From NCBI RefSeq assembly GCF_003634575.1, contig NZ_RBLJ01000001.1, forward strand, positions 682,001 through 746,000: a stretch of DNA of 64,000 nt, in the 5' to 3' direction. The translations under genes were made by a program, and so were the position numbers. This document shows positions 46,867-55,274 of the stretch, one piece after another. Source of the stretch: Photorhabdus asymbiotica. Its GTDB lineage: Bacteria; Pseudomonadota; Gammaproteobacteria; Enterobacterales; Enterobacteriaceae. Positions within the stretch are counted from its first letter, which is position 1; every line of letters starts with the position of its first letter. Under the pieces are notes generated by a model, which saw only the letters and a list, made by a program, of their open reading frames with translations, did no database searches and was not told where the DNA came from.

Positions 46867-47040
46867 ATACAATCCTCAAGTTAAATAATATTGTTTATTT
46901 ACAAAAAAATGTATTGAACTATTGTAGAAATAGACCTTGATAATTCACACCAGTTATAGTCCAGTTCAGAAAAATGATAATGAAATATTTTTACAACTAA
47001 AATGAGCAACTATTTTTATATAATTATCAATAATAAACCA
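46867..47040 (-). promoter_or_regulatory. Conserved upstream block of fibre G
   Basis: TCTACA, 18 bp, TTGTAA on the minus strand with a TTGAGGA ribosome-binding site; distal ACTATAACTGGTGTGAATT is the common motif. Confidence 0.5.
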
Positions 47041-47129
47041 CCTAACATATTGTAATCGAAAAACTCAGTAATACTCTATGTTTCCCCAAGTCTATTAACT
47101 GCTATTTTTTTACTTTCCATATTATTCAT

Positions 47130-47165
47130 ATATAGCCAAAATACTTATTTAAATTCTGGCTATAT
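47130..47165. terminator. Terminator candidate after fibre H
   Basis: ATATAGCCA pairs with TGGCTATAT around an 18-nt loop, about 70 bp beyond the fibre H stop. Confidence 0.55.
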
Positions 47166-47234
47166 TATTAAGATATTCACCAAGAGATTACTACCTGAAT
47201 TAGCATCAGACAAGCAAATAAATAGATGCCAATC

Positions 47235-48005
47235 TTATACACCTAAATAAATGACAGGTATCATACTGACATTTAATGGGCGATTTTCATCTGCCGTTGG
47301 TACCACTTTTGATGCATCAAAAGTGGCATATGCGAATATTGAAGCTGTATCAGGTGTGTTCTTTTTCACGACACTTCCTTCAGAGTTCACATTTACACCA
47401 TGAAATGCTCCACTAGTACGAGCAAAAAGCCCCCAACTCCACAATCCCACATCACCTATAATATTTCTAATCGCATCTCCCTGTATCACACCAGGCTGCA
47501 AACCAGCACGTACAAATACTCCTCGTCCATCAACAAACAGATTAGGGAGGTTAATTTTTCCATCATGCAACTTGATTCCCCATGCTGCCTTATATGCATC
47601 GGATAAATTATTCAATGCCCGACCAACAGTTGAATCAATCGCATAAGCCGCACCATTCGCAATATATTCTCCTTTAGCTAAATCTGATGCTGGATGTGCC
47701 GATAAATAGATATCACCTGGACGTTTAGCGCTAACTTTTTCTAACGCCTTTTTTAATTGTGCAGTGAGTTTCGCTACATTACCATCATCTAAAACATCCT
47801 CACCAGATTGTTCCGCAATAAAATCAGCTAAAACCGATGATATGGTTGACGATTGACGCAATGTCTTATTTAATAAATGAACATGAATAGAACTATTTGG
47901 TGCTAATCCAGTCTGCAACTCTGGACTACTTTCATATAAATTTTGATCCACTACATTAGCACCATTCTTAATAGAAAAAGCTTTAAAATCATTCTTTACA
48001 CTCAT
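47235..48005 (-). CDS. Tail fibre H
   Basis: 256 residues from ATG 48005. Docking domain (MSVKNDFKAFSIKNGANVVD, 'LAPNSSIHVHLLNKTLRQSS'), then a tip domain 'KRPGDIYLSAHPASDLAKGE', 'AAWGIKLHDGKINLPNLFVD', 'GRGVFVRAGLQPGVIQGDAI' and the end 'NRPLNVSMIPVIYLGV'. The tip is shared with fibre L except for a variable stretch of about 50 residues. There is no fibre repeat and no Tfa partner. Confidence 0.85.
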   Translation of the reverse strand: MSVKNDFKAFSIKNGANVVDQNLYESSPELQTGLAPNSSIHVHLLNKTLRQSSTISSVLADFIAEQSGEDVLDDGNVAKLTAQLKKALEKVSAKRPGDIYLSAHPASDLAKGEYIANGAAYAIDSTVGRALNNLSDAYKAAWGIKLHDGKINLPNLFVDGRGVFVRAGLQPGVIQGDAIRNIIGDVGLWSWGLFARTSGAFHGVNVNSEGSVVKKNTPDTASIFAYATFDASKVVPTADENRPLNVSMIPVIYLGV

Positions 48006-48170
48006 ATACAATCCTCAGGTTAAATAATATTATTTATTTACAAAAAACATATTGAACTATTGTGAAAATAGACCTTGATAATTCACACCAGTCATAATCT
48101 GGTTCATAAAAATGACAATGAAATATTTTTATAAATTAGAACATTAACTATTTTTCATATAATTGTTAAA
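48006..48170 (-). promoter_or_regulatory. Conserved upstream block of fibre H
   Basis: Close to the fibre G block in both proximal and distal parts (minus strand AGATTATGACTGGTGTGAAT), suggesting G and H arose by duplication. Confidence 0.5.
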
Positions 48171-48353
48171 ATCAACGACATTTCACTTAGAGAGATTTAA
48201 ATATATTGGCTATAACAATCACCATCGGACTAAAAACAAATTCAAAGGTCTGAGTCCCGTTGAATAAAGAACTCAAACTTTAATTTAAAATTTCCAAGTT
48301 TCTGAAATCAATTTAAAGATAGAAATCATTAACTCTTTCACTGCAAAGATATA

Positions 48354-49451
48354 TCAATATCCTATTGCAAACCAAAAGGCAGAGATTTCTGTCGGGTATG
48401 CCCAATAATTAAATCCTGTCACAGACAGTTTGTTCGCAACAACATTATATGATGATTTTAGGTCAGTTTTATGACTCAATGTTAACAAAACATTTACACA
48501 AATATTGGGAAACCGAATAGGGAAATTAACGGGCGTATCATATCCTGTCCAGTTCACAGTCCCCCACTGATAAATCACCCCTGTATCCCCGCACTTCCAC
48601 CAACCATTAATATCCTTACCCGCTGTATTCATATTAACTTTAGTATTAACCCGGCTATCTACTTCAGCTTTTGTATACACATCAATATCCGCAGCAGTCG
48701 GTTTATTCAGGGTATTATACTCTCTAGCCCAGGGTGTCCATGCCCCATTGGCATATTGGCTACGTGTATATATCCGACTGCTGTTATAGACAAAATAACG
48801 TTGAATGATTCCAGCCGCTCTGAGAACAATAAGCGATCCCGCCAACGGTTCAGGGTAATTAAGGCCGTTTTGAGCATAAGCATTGTATTCTTGATAATAA
48901 ATACCCGGTGTTTTATGACTATCCAAATTCGCCCTATCACCTAAATTAATCGCCAACCCACCAAAGATATCTTGAGAGGTAATGTCAATATCCGCAGATA
49001 GTGTTTTTCCATTCACTTTCCGGCTATTAGAAACTTTACTATTAATATTTTCACGTAATGAATTTATTATTTCTTGGGCCAACTTTTGCGTAACCGCTAA
49101 TGTATCACTATTACCAACCTGATTTGTTAGTTGAACAACACCTTTTTGTATTAACGAAGCATTGGGAATGTTTGTTTTAACTTTTTGCTCTAACGCCTTA
49201 TTTAATTGTTCGGTAAGCTCAGCGATATCACCATCATCCACAATATCATCACCAGATTGTGTCGCAATAAAATTAGCCACAACAGCTGATATGGTTGACG
49301 ATTGACGCAGTACCTTATTTAGCAAATGAATGGGAACGTCATTGGGAGGAAACCCAGCCTGTAAATCTGGACTGGCTTCATATCTCTCTTGACTCACTAC
49401 ATTGGCATTATTGCCAATAGAAAAAGCTTTAAAATCATTCTTACCACTCAT
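48354..49451 (-). CDS. Tail fibre I (pyocin-knob plus gp53-like tip)
   Basis: 365 residues. Docking domain (MSGKNDFKAFSIGNNANVV..., 1-92), fibre repeat ('SLIQKGVVQLTNQVGNSDTL'), a linker 'RKVNGKTLSADIDITSQDIF', one pyocin-knob domain ('LDSHKTPGIYYQEYNA', 'YFVYNSSRIYTRSQYANGAW'), another linker and the gp53-like end ('INGWWKCGDTGVIYQWGTV', 'SAFWFAIGY'). Pyocin knobs occur in tail fibres of R-type pyocins, where they hold the receptor-binding foot, which supports a tailocin or phage role. Confidence 0.88.
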   Translation of the reverse strand: MSGKNDFKAFSIGNNANVVSQERYEASPDLQAGFPPNDVPIHLLNKVLRQSSTISAVVANFIATQSGDDIVDDGDIAELTEQLNKALEQKVKTNIPNASLIQKGVVQLTNQVGNSDTLAVTQKLAQEIINSLRENINSKVSNSRKVNGKTLSADIDITSQDIFGGLAINLGDRANLDSHKTPGIYYQEYNAYAQNGLNYPEPLAGSLIVLRAAGIIQRYFVYNSSRIYTRSQYANGAWTPWAREYNTLNKPTAADIDVYTKAEVDSRVNTKVNMNTAGKDINGWWKCGDTGVIYQWGTVNWTGYDTPVNFPIRFPNICVNVLLTLSHKTDLKSSYNVVANKLSVTGFNYWAYPTEISAFWFAIGY

Positions 49452-49635
49452 ATACCATCCTTAAATTACATAATGTTATTTCATAAATAATATATTAAAT
49501 CATTGTATGAATGACTTATCCAAATTCATTTCAATTAGACGTCTGTAATAGACGTCTAATTCAAAAAGTATAATTAAATATTCCTATAACTTAGAATATT
49601 AACCATTTTCGTATAATTGGTTAAAATAGAAAATT
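49452..49635 (-). promoter_or_regulatory. Upstream block of fibre I, diverged distal part
   Basis: CATACA, 18 bp, TATGAA with TTAAGGA. The distal part carries an imperfect direct repeat of GACGTC-containing sequence (AGACGTCTGTAATAGACGTC), which is absent from the other blocks. Confidence 0.5.
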
Positions 49636-49776
49636 AAAAAGTTATTATGCTCTCCCCTCTTTCATTTCTTACAATTTTTCTATTTCAGGTTATAGACTGA
49701 ATCTCTTTCAGTATCCTAACTTTAATATCAACAAAACCATTGTATGAATGATCTGTTTATTCAGACCACTTTTTTA

Positions 49777-51192
49777 TTATTTCGGCTGCTCTGGCCACTC
49801 AACATCAGGGACCAATGAAGTATCAACTCGGCTCAACATCACCCTATATTGCTTCCATGCCAACAGATCTGTTTTTTCTTCTTCGGTAGCAATGCCTAAA
49901 TCAACAGCATCTTGTAGTGGCCCAACAATATTATTAACTTTAGCCAGTGACTGGAATTTCTCATGTTCTGCTTGCTGGATTAATGCTTCTTTAGTCGGAA
50001 TATAAGTATTATCAGACTCTCCTTCCGTATCCTTTCCAACAACCTTATCAGAAGGTTTATTCAACGAATTATATTCTTGAGCCCAGGGTGTCCATGGATT
50101 ATCATGGAATTGGCTACGTGTATATATCCGACTGCTATTATAAACAAAATAACGTTGAATAACCCCAGCCGCTTTCAACACAATAAGCGAACCGGCAAGC
50201 GGTTCAGGATAATTGACGCCATTTTTAGCATGGGCATTATACTCCTGGTAATAAATCCCTGGTGTTTTGTAGTAATCCAAATTTACATTATCACCTAAAC
50301 CAATCGCCTGCCCACTAAAAATATCCTGAGAAGTAATCGTGACATCCGTAGATAAAGATTTCCCATTTACCTTGCGAACTCCTGCAATATATCGAGAATC
50401 AGAGTCTATTTTTGTATATGAGCCAATATCCTCTGCCGAAGGTTTATTCAGAGTGTTATATTCTCTAGTCCAAGGGGTCCATGGGTTATCATGAAACTGG
50501 CTGCGTGTATATACCCGACTGCTGTTATAAACAAAATAACGTTGCACAACCCCAGCCGCTTTTAATACAACAAGAGAACCAGCGAGCGGTTCAGGGTAAT
50601 TAAGGCCACTTTTGGCATGAGCATCATACTCCTGATGATAAATTCCTGGTGTTTTATAGCTACTCAAATCCGCCTTATCACCTAAACTAATTGCCTGCCC
50701 ACCCAAAATATCCTGGGAAGTAATGGTAATATCTTCAGACAAAGCTTTCCCATTAATTTTTCGTATATTAGGTACTTTGGCATTAATATTTTCAAGCAAT
50801 GAATTTACTATTTCCTTAACCAGCTTTTGCGTCACTACCAATGTATCACTATCGCCAACTACATTGGTAAGTTGAACAACCCCTTTTTGTGTTAATGAAG
50901 CATTGGGAACTTCTGTTGCGATTTTTTGTTTTAAAGCTTTATTTAATTGCTCGGTAAGTTTCGCTATATCGCCATCATCCAGAACATTATCTCCAGATTG
51001 TGTCGCGATAAAATTAGCTATTACAGATGATATTGTTGATGATTGACGTAATACTTTGTTTAACAGATTAACAGGAATATTATCTGATGAAAATCCAGTC
51101 TGCAAACTCTGATCTTTCTCATATTTATCTTGACTTACGATATTAGCATTATTACTAATAGAAAAAGACTTAAAATCATTCTTAGTACTCAT
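49777..51192 (-). CDS. Tail fibre J: two knob repeats fused to a Tfa C-terminus
   Basis: 471 residues from ATG 51192. Docking domain (MSTKNDFKSFSISNNANIV), fibre repeat ('SLTQKGVVQLTNVVGDSDTL'), two tandem units of linker plus pyocin knob ('SSYKTPGIYHQEYDAHA' and 'LDYYKTPGIYYQEYNAHA'), and then the last 70 or so residues of a Tfa chaperone ('LQDAVDLGIATEEEKTDLLA', 'WKQYRVMLSRVDTS', ending 'DVEWPEQPK'). The receptor-binding tip and the Tfa N-terminus are missing, so a deletion seems to have fused fibre and chaperone in frame. Whether it functions is unclear. Confidence 0.87.
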   Translation of the reverse strand: MSTKNDFKSFSISNNANIVSQDKYEKDQSLQTGFSSDNIPVNLLNKVLRQSSTISSVIANFIATQSGDNVLDDGDIAKLTEQLNKALKQKIATEVPNASLTQKGVVQLTNVVGDSDTLVVTQKLVKEIVNSLLENINAKVPNIRKINGKALSEDITITSQDILGGQAISLGDKADLSSYKTPGIYHQEYDAHAKSGLNYPEPLAGSLVVLKAAGVVQRYFVYNSSRVYTRSQFHDNPWTPWTREYNTLNKPSAEDIGSYTKIDSDSRYIAGVRKVNGKSLSTDVTITSQDIFSGQAIGLGDNVNLDYYKTPGIYYQEYNAHAKNGVNYPEPLAGSLIVLKAAGVIQRYFVYNSSRIYTRSQFHDNPWTPWAQEYNSLNKPSDKVVGKDTEGESDNTYIPTKEALIQQAEHEKFQSLAKVNNIVGPLQDAVDLGIATEEEKTDLLAWKQYRVMLSRVDTSLVPDVEWPEQPK

Positions 51193-51365
51193 ACACACCC
51201 CTTAGTTTAAATGGTATTATTGATATTCAATATATTGAATTATTGTTTAAAGGTAATCTCTCATAATTTAAGACAGCCATAGTCTAATTCATAAAAATAA
51301 TAATAAAATGTCCTTCTAACTCAGAAGAATAATTATTTTTGTATAATTAGTAGAAAAATCGACCT
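51193..51365 (-). promoter_or_regulatory. Conserved upstream block of fibre J
   Basis: TAAACA, 18 bp, TATCAA on the minus strand with CTAAGGGG as ribosome-binding site; distal TTAGACTATGGCTGTC is a degenerate form of the common motif. Confidence 0.5.
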
Positions 51366-51515
51366 AACAAATTTCAGTCAGAAATATATTCAATTCGATT
51401 ATATTCAATACTTAAATTATTTCCTCACTTTCATTTTTTACTACAATTTTTAATGCTTAATCTTCAAGATAGCATTTGTCACTATTTTAATTCCAGCATC
51501 AATAAATCACCGTAT

Positions 51516-51541
51516 AAATGGCCTGTTTATTCAGGCCATTT
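51516..51541. terminator. Terminator after Tfa K
   Basis: Perfect 10-bp stem AAATGGCCTG/CAGGCCATTT with a 6-nt loop, directly before the Tfa K stop codon region on the minus strand. Confidence 0.75.
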
Positions 51542-51544
51542 TCG

Positions 51545-52096
51545 TTATTTTGGCTGTTCCGGCCATTCGATATTGTAAGCCTGTGAAGTATCTATCCTGT
51601 TCAGCATGACTCTGTATTTCTTCCATGCTAATAAAGCATCTTTTTCCGCTTCTGTAGCAATATCTAGGTCAACAGCATCTTGCAGAGGAGCTATTTTCGT
51701 ACAAGCCTCAACCATTAATTGTCGTTTTTTTGATTCAACGCCTTGCTTAATTTCCTCATTCTTTTCGACATTCAACCGCTCAGCAGCATCACGACTAATC
51801 ACCCATTTACCATCCCACTTATGATAGCGTGATGGACAAGGCTGTTCTGTAAAGCCATCGGGAATAATGACTTCTTTATTTTTCTGTGATTGTCCTGATT
51901 CAATATCGTAAATCGTGCTCCCCTTTTTATTTTCGACAAGTATCCATTGCCCTGATTTTTCACACGGCCAAAATCCATCTTTAAAGTCTGGCTCTACTCT
52001 CAGAGCATTTATGGGCGGTTCACTACCAATATTTGCATAAGTAGAACCAATGAAAGGGTGATGCTGTTTCGTGTCATCAAAATAATAATTTTTCAT
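51545..52096 (-). CDS. Tail fibre assembly chaperone (Tfa-like) K
   Basis: 183 residues. It opens MKNYYFDDTKQHHPFIGSTY, has the mid-motif 'RYHKWDGKWVISRDAAERLN' and ends 'LLAWKKYRVMLNRIDTSQ', 'NIEWPEQPK', as in Caudo_TAP proteins. It lies 4 bp after the stop of fibre L, so the pair forms an operon and this chaperone should serve fibre L. The N-terminal part differs from Tfa D, as expected if it recognises a different fibre tip. Confidence 0.88.
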   Translation of the reverse strand: MKNYYFDDTKQHHPFIGSTYANIGSEPPINALRVEPDFKDGFWPCEKSGQWILVENKKGSTIYDIESGQSQKNKEVIIPDGFTEQPCPSRYHKWDGKWVISRDAAERLNVEKNEEIKQGVESKKRQLMVEACTKIAPLQDAVDLDIATEAEKDALLAWKKYRVMLNRIDTSQAYNIEWPEQPK

Positions 52097-52100
52097 TGTT

Positions 52101-53315
52101 TTATACCCCTAAATAAATTACAGGTACCATACCGACGTTTAGTGGGCGATTTTCGCTTGCCGTTGGTACTACCTTTGATGTATCAAAAATGGCATGTGAG
52201 AATATTGAATATTGATCAGGTATATTCTTATGATTAGCGCTTGTATTATTACTTGCCTTAACACCATAAAATGCTCCACTGACACGGGAAAAGAGTGCAG
52301 TCGACCACCATCCTAGTTCACCTTGAATATTTCTAATCGCATCTTCCTGTATCACACCAGGTTGCAAGCCGGCACGCATAAATACTCCTCGTCCATTAAC
52401 AAACAGATTAGGGAGGTTAATTTTTCCATCACTCTGTTTAATTCTCCATGCCTTCTTATATTCCGCTGATAAACTATTTAATACTCTACCGATATTCGAA
52501 TTAATCGCGTAAATATCACCATTCGCAATATATTCCCCTTTTGCCAAATCCGATGCTGGATGCGCAGATAAATAGATATCACCCGTCCGTTTAGCGCCGA
52601 CATCAATCGCTGAAAATTCAATATCTTCAGTCAACATTTTTCCGTTGACTTTCCGGTTATTAGGTACTCTGCCATTAATATGGTAATCGACTTCTGCTTT
52701 GTTATACGCTCCCACATCCGCAGCGCTTAGATTGATATCCTTGATCAACTCCTTGCCATTTACTTTCCGACTATTCGGTACTCTGTTATTAATATAATAA
52801 TCGACTTCTGCTTTGCTATATGCTCCCATATCCGCAGCGCTTAGATTGATATCCTTGATCAACTCCTTGCCATTTATTTTCCGGCTATTCGGTACTCTGT
52901 TATTAATATTGTTAAGCAATAAATTGATAGTTTCCTGAAACAGTTTTTGCGTCACTGCTAATGTGTCACTATTACCCATTATATCAGTAAGCTGAACAAC
53001 ACCTTTTTGTGTTAATGAGGCATCAGGTACTTCTGTTTTAATCTTTTGTTCTAACGCTTCATTTAATTGTGTAATAAGTTTGGTTATATCACCATCATCC
53101 AAAACATCATCGCCAGTTTGTATCGCAATAAAATTAGCTACAGCGGATGATATGGCTGACGACTGACGCAATACTTTATTTAACACGTGAATATCGGGTT
53201 GTTTTCCTGCATCAAATCCATTCTGCAACTCTGATCTACTTTCATAGTCATATTGACTCGGCACATTGGCACCATTTTTAATAGAAAAAGCTTTAAAATC
53301 ATTCTTGGAACTCAT
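52101..53315 (-). CDS. Tail fibre L with tandemly repeated shaft units
   Basis: 404 residues, the longest unfused member. Docking domain (MSSKNDFKAFSIKNGANVPS, with 'AGKQPDIHVLNKVLRQSSAI'), fibre repeat ('SLTQKGVVQLTDIMGNSDTL'), three consecutive shaft units of the form 'RVPNSRKVNGKELIKDINLS' + 'AADVGAYNKAEVDYHI' (two almost identical, the third diverged), and the tip 'KRTGDIYLSAHPASDLAKGE' to 'NRPLNVGMVPVIYLGV', shared with fibre H. It is the first gene of the array and, with K, the only one with an adjacent intact cognate chaperone besides D. Confidence 0.9.
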   Translation of the reverse strand: MSSKNDFKAFSIKNGANVPSQYDYESRSELQNGFDAGKQPDIHVLNKVLRQSSAISSAVANFIAIQTGDDVLDDGDITKLITQLNEALEQKIKTEVPDASLTQKGVVQLTDIMGNSDTLAVTQKLFQETINLLLNNINNRVPNSRKINGKELIKDINLSAADMGAYSKAEVDYYINNRVPNSRKVNGKELIKDINLSAADVGAYNKAEVDYHINGRVPNNRKVNGKMLTEDIEFSAIDVGAKRTGDIYLSAHPASDLAKGEYIANGDIYAINSNIGRVLNSLSAEYKKAWRIKQSDGKINLPNLFVNGRGVFMRAGLQPGVIQEDAIRNIQGELGWWSTALFSRVSGAFYGVKASNNTSANHKNIPDQYSIFSHAIFDTSKVVPTASENRPLNVGMVPVIYLGV

Positions 53316-53480
53316 ATATTCCCCTTAAATTAAATAACATTATTTTATAATTAATACATTAAATTATTGTAAAGATGATTTATCACAATTCGCATAAATC
53401 AAAGTCTAACTCAAAAAAACAATAATAAACTTTTATTCTAACTTAGAGTGTTGACTATTTTTATATTATTCGCAGTAATA
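53316..53480 (-). promoter_or_regulatory. Promoter and conserved upstream block of fibre L
   Basis: TTTACA, 18 bp, TATAAA on the minus strand and TTAAGGGG before the ATG; distal GTTAGACTTTGATTTATGCG. One of the best promoters of the array. Confidence 0.62.
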
Positions 53481-53719
53481 AATAATTCAACACCTAAAAA
53501 TAACTCTTATTCTCTTTCTATTTCCCCCCATACTCCTATTAATATATCAAAAGGAATAAAAATAGACCCATTATAGCGTAGAGGTATTTTTGACATAGTA
53601 GAAAGCTCACTTCCTATTTTTTGCATGATCTTTTATTAGTTCAAAGCGCTGACTAAATAGCCAGAGCTTTATCAATACTTTTGTCACTAGCTAAAATATT
53701 AAATGACGTCTCAAGTCAA

Positions 53720-54058
53720 TTAGTTCTCTAATGTAGATTGGCATTGACCATTAATATCGGAAATCCTGCTCATGTAATAGGCATCAGTATATCGACCATG
53801 ACGAAAAGCATAACGTTTAGCTGTTCCTTCAATCTCAAACCCAAAATTTTTATATAATGTAATAGCCACATCATTGTCTGTATATACTTCCAGTTCTATG
53901 CGTTCGACATTCAACCAATTATCACACATGTCGAGCATAGCTTTTATTAATTCACTACCAATACTCTGCCCCTGATAATCAGCATGTACTCCTATGCCAA
54001 AAGTAGCAACATGACGACGCCGCAAGTTTTGACATATTTCAATACCAATCTGGCCCAC
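53720..54058 (-). pseudogene. GNAT acetyltransferase (YhhY-like), N-terminally truncated
   Basis: The 112 codons match the C-terminal two thirds of E. coli YhhY: 'RRRHVATFGIGVHADYQGQS' with the acetyl-CoA loop 'QGQSIGSELI', then 'CDNWLNVERIELEVYTDND', 'LYKNFGFEIEGTAKRYA', 'GRYTDAYYM'. About 50 N-terminal residues of the usual 162 are missing; the frame opens at a GTG inside a conserved beta strand with no ribosome-binding site. Probably a 5'-deleted remnant; the original substrate class would be amino acids or peptides. Confidence 0.75.
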
Positions 54059-54196
54059 TCAGCATCATCTCTCTTCAAGATACGTTCACTCTGTCACCTA
54101 AAGCACTCAACACAAAAATATTTTAATGTTTAAAATATTTTTTAAAAACTGCTTGACTCTGAAGTTTTTCTGATTAAAATCGCCGCCAGAATTTAG

Positions 54197-54220
54197 ATTT
54201 TCGTGAAACAAATCACATTT
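54197..54220. promoter_or_regulatory. Candidate CRP-cAMP site
   Basis: TTTTCGTGAAACAAATCACATTTT matches TGTGA-N6-TCACA at 9 of 10 core positions (CGTGA-aacaaa-TCACA), 30 bp before a small ORF. Confidence 0.55.
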
Positions 54221-54241
54221 TACCAATAAAGAGAGTTCATC

Positions 54242-54316
54242 ATGAAATCTGTTACATCTTTCATATCAAACGTTCATAGCGTTGTTATCTACCTGTCAAC
54301 GCCTCGTTTTCTGTAA
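54242..54316 (+). CDS. 24-aa small ORF in a CRP-site/terminator unit
   Basis: ATG 54242 follows AAAGAGAG and opens a 24-codon frame (MKSVTSFISNVHSVVIYLST plus four more residues) that ends 23 bp before a terminator hairpin. The peptide is hydrophobic in its middle. I do not recognise it. The compact promoter-SD-ORF-terminator layout suggests a small protein, leader peptide or dual-function small RNA. Confidence 0.45.
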   Translation: MKSVTSFISNVHSVVIYLSTPRFL

Positions 54317-54339
54317 GCCTACGTTTTAACCGATGCGTG

Positions 54340-54366
54340 AAAAGCCAGTTTTTGAGCTGGCTTTTA
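54340..54366 (+). terminator. Terminator of the small ORF unit
   Basis: AAAAGCCAG pairs with CTGGCTTTT around TTTTTGAG; its T-run merges with the start of ERIC 10. Confidence 0.8.
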
Positions 54367-54489
54367 TACCCAATAGATTTCAAATTGCAGCGCGGCGGCA
54401 AATAAACTCATCCCCAGGAGCATAGATAACTCTGTGACCAGGGTGAGCGAGTGCAGCCAACAAAGAGGCAACTTGAAAGAACGGGTATA
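54365..54489. repeat. ERIC element 10 (125 bp)
   Basis: Nearly complete ERIC, inverted orientation, 2 bp shorter than full length. Confidence 0.92.
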
Positions 54490-54635
54490 TTAGTATTAGA
54501 CTAAAAGATCCGATTTTAAAGGGAAAGAAATAAGCAATCGACAAATAAGAATCCTGCCAATAAATTATTTATCACATATTCTCGGCCTATTGGGTATATA
54601 TAGCCGAGAATATATGAAATAGCACCCAACCGATA

Positions 54636-55274
54636 TTAATAATTCAATGCTTCAAGCAGTCGTTTCTTCAATAATGCAACATCATCCACACTATTCTGAA
54701 CCAACAGAGTAAGATTGGTTATATCACTTTCCAGAGATTCAATCTTTTCTGCCAATTCTTTATTCTTTGCATCTAATAATATATCAACTCTTGTCGATTC
54801 AGCATATAATTGCTGACCATTAACCGCCTCAGTACTATGATTTGAAATATCCCCAGCAGCAACATGTATAATCTTACGCTCGTGACCCGTTTTTCCTACA
54901 GAGACAACATTTGGTTTATTAGCAATAGAATCTGCACCTAATGCAATACTCCCTTGTTCTGTTGCAGAGGAGTGTTGCCCAATCGCCACAGCCTGAGCCG
55001 CACTCGCGGTCACCTTTTGCCCCAAAGCGATAGAAGCCAAGCCACTGGATACGGAATCGGCACCAATCGCAATAGGCCAAACGACCTTAGTATCACCCTG
55101 TTTACCCGCAAGTTGATTTTGTCCAATAGCAATGGCCGCTTCACTGATTGTTTTAGAATTTCGGGATGATGCACCAATTGCAATAGAATGTACTGCCGGC
55201 GCTTCTGCATGTCCAAGTACAACTGAATCCTTGCCAGTTGTTTGTTCGGCTATATCGGTATTTTCAATAGACAT
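54636..55274 (-). CDS. YadA-like trimeric fibre without signal peptide or anchor
   Basis: 212 residues. Residues 14-122 are YadA-head repeats ('SIAIGASSRNS', 'AAIAIGQNQLAG', 'PIAIGADSVSSG', 'SIALGQKVTAS', 'AVAIGQHSSATE', 'SIALGADSIANK'); 123-158 is the neck 'VSVGKTGHERKIIHVAAGDI' to 'STEAVNGQQLY'; 160-212 is a coiled coil ending abruptly 'LLEALNY'. A normal trimeric autotransporter would have a signal peptide and a beta-barrel anchor; both are absent, although the start (AAGAGG before ATG 55274) and stop look genuine. It may be a cytoplasmically made trimeric fibre for a phage tail or tailocin, or a cut-down adhesin. Confidence 0.8.
   Translation of the reverse strand: MSIENTDIAEQTTGKDSVVLGHAEAPAVHSIAIGASSRNSKTISEAAIAIGQNQLAGKQGDTKVVWPIAIGADSVSSGLASIALGQKVTASAAQAVAIGQHSSATEQGSIALGADSIANKPNVVSVGKTGHERKIIHVAAGDISNHSTEAVNGQQLYAESTRVDILLDAKNKELAEKIESLESDITNLTLLVQNSVDDVALLKKRLLEALNY

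Noticed and set aside
37153..53315. Diversity-generating retroelement or invertase shufflon acting on fibre tips
   Set aside because: No reverse transcriptase, template repeat or site-specific recombinase is present, and all cassettes are in one orientation.
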